In this document: positions 62,159-64,000 of the stretch, one piece after another
Position numbering within the stretch: the first letter of the stretch is position 1
Layout: the number at the start of each line of letters is the position of its first letter
From: JAKLKS01 sp964370855
GTDB taxonomy: Bacteria; Planctomycetota; JAJSAM01; JAKLKS01
Assembly: GCA_964370855.1 (NCBI GenBank)
Contig: CAYJMF010000008.1
Coordinates: 24,888 to 88,887 of the forward strand
Reading direction: 5' to 3'
DNA length: 64,000 bases
Notes under the pieces: generated by a model
The model's input: the letters and a program-made list of their open reading frames with translations, nothing else
Database searches by the model: none
What the model was told of the DNA's origin: nothing
Position numbers and translations under genes: made by a program

Positions 62159-64000
<1,842 letters not shown>

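Overview
The window is a very GC-rich bacterial chromosome segment, almost certainly scaffolded draft or metagenome sequence: it has two runs of N (40453-40462 and 56866-56965) and ends in a 41-base G homopolymer. The gene content suggests a Planctomycetota/Acidobacteriota-like Gram-negative organism: pyruvate:ferredoxin oxidoreductase, FG-GAP/ASPIC secreted proteins, PKD and HYR proteins, TPR-rich proteins, a MauG-like di-haem protein, ECF sigma/zinc-finger anti-sigma pairs, a CHAT protease and a hopene-cyclase-like toroid. No rRNA gene or marker settles the phylum, so this is an inference. No tRNA, rRNA, CRISPR array or recognisable transposase was found.

Layout. 1-4673: nifJ (5' truncated) and its usual dihydroorotate-dehydrogenase-like partner. 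4885-15835: four secreted or membrane proteins on the plus strand, including two tandem TPR/transglutaminase proteins, the second with its catalytic residues replaced. 15852-18950: a tandem pair of small secreted paralogues and a membrane TPR protein. 19087-21096: acs (acetyl-CoA synthetase), with a CRP-like palindrome upstream. 21260-35845: a surface and envelope block (multi-PKD protein with a C-terminal CX4CH motif, two FG-GAP/ASPIC proteins, an alkaline-phosphatase-superfamily protein with Thr at the nucleophile position, an AhpD-like protein, a lipoprotein, and a MauG-TPR fusion).

35875-41785 is a tightly overlapping minus-strand operon of ECF sigma factor, zinc-finger anti-sigma, TPR-CHAT protease and secreted subtilisin. 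It is the best candidate for an undescribed regulatory system, perhaps a protease-controlled sigma switch. 41955-44865 holds small lipoproteins and a HYR protein. 45027-47883 is a second ECF operon (sigma, transmembrane anti-sigma, lipoprotein). 48623-57895 is a signalling block: a histidine kinase with repeated 92-residue HAMP units and three receivers, a REC-PAS kinase and a NarL-type regulator in one overlapping operon, followed by a hybrid kinase that lacks its phosphoacceptor His. 58238-62033 has a toroid/HEAT secreted protein and three small envelope proteins. 62159 to the end is a uvrA relative, truncated at the window edge.

Across the window, long near-perfect inverted repeats of three families start 8-17 bp after a stop codon. 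They look like REP/RAYT-type palindromic elements that have settled at transcript ends and may act as terminators. Many neighbouring genes overlap by 1-4 bases (ATGA, GTGA, TGATG), so translational coupling is common.
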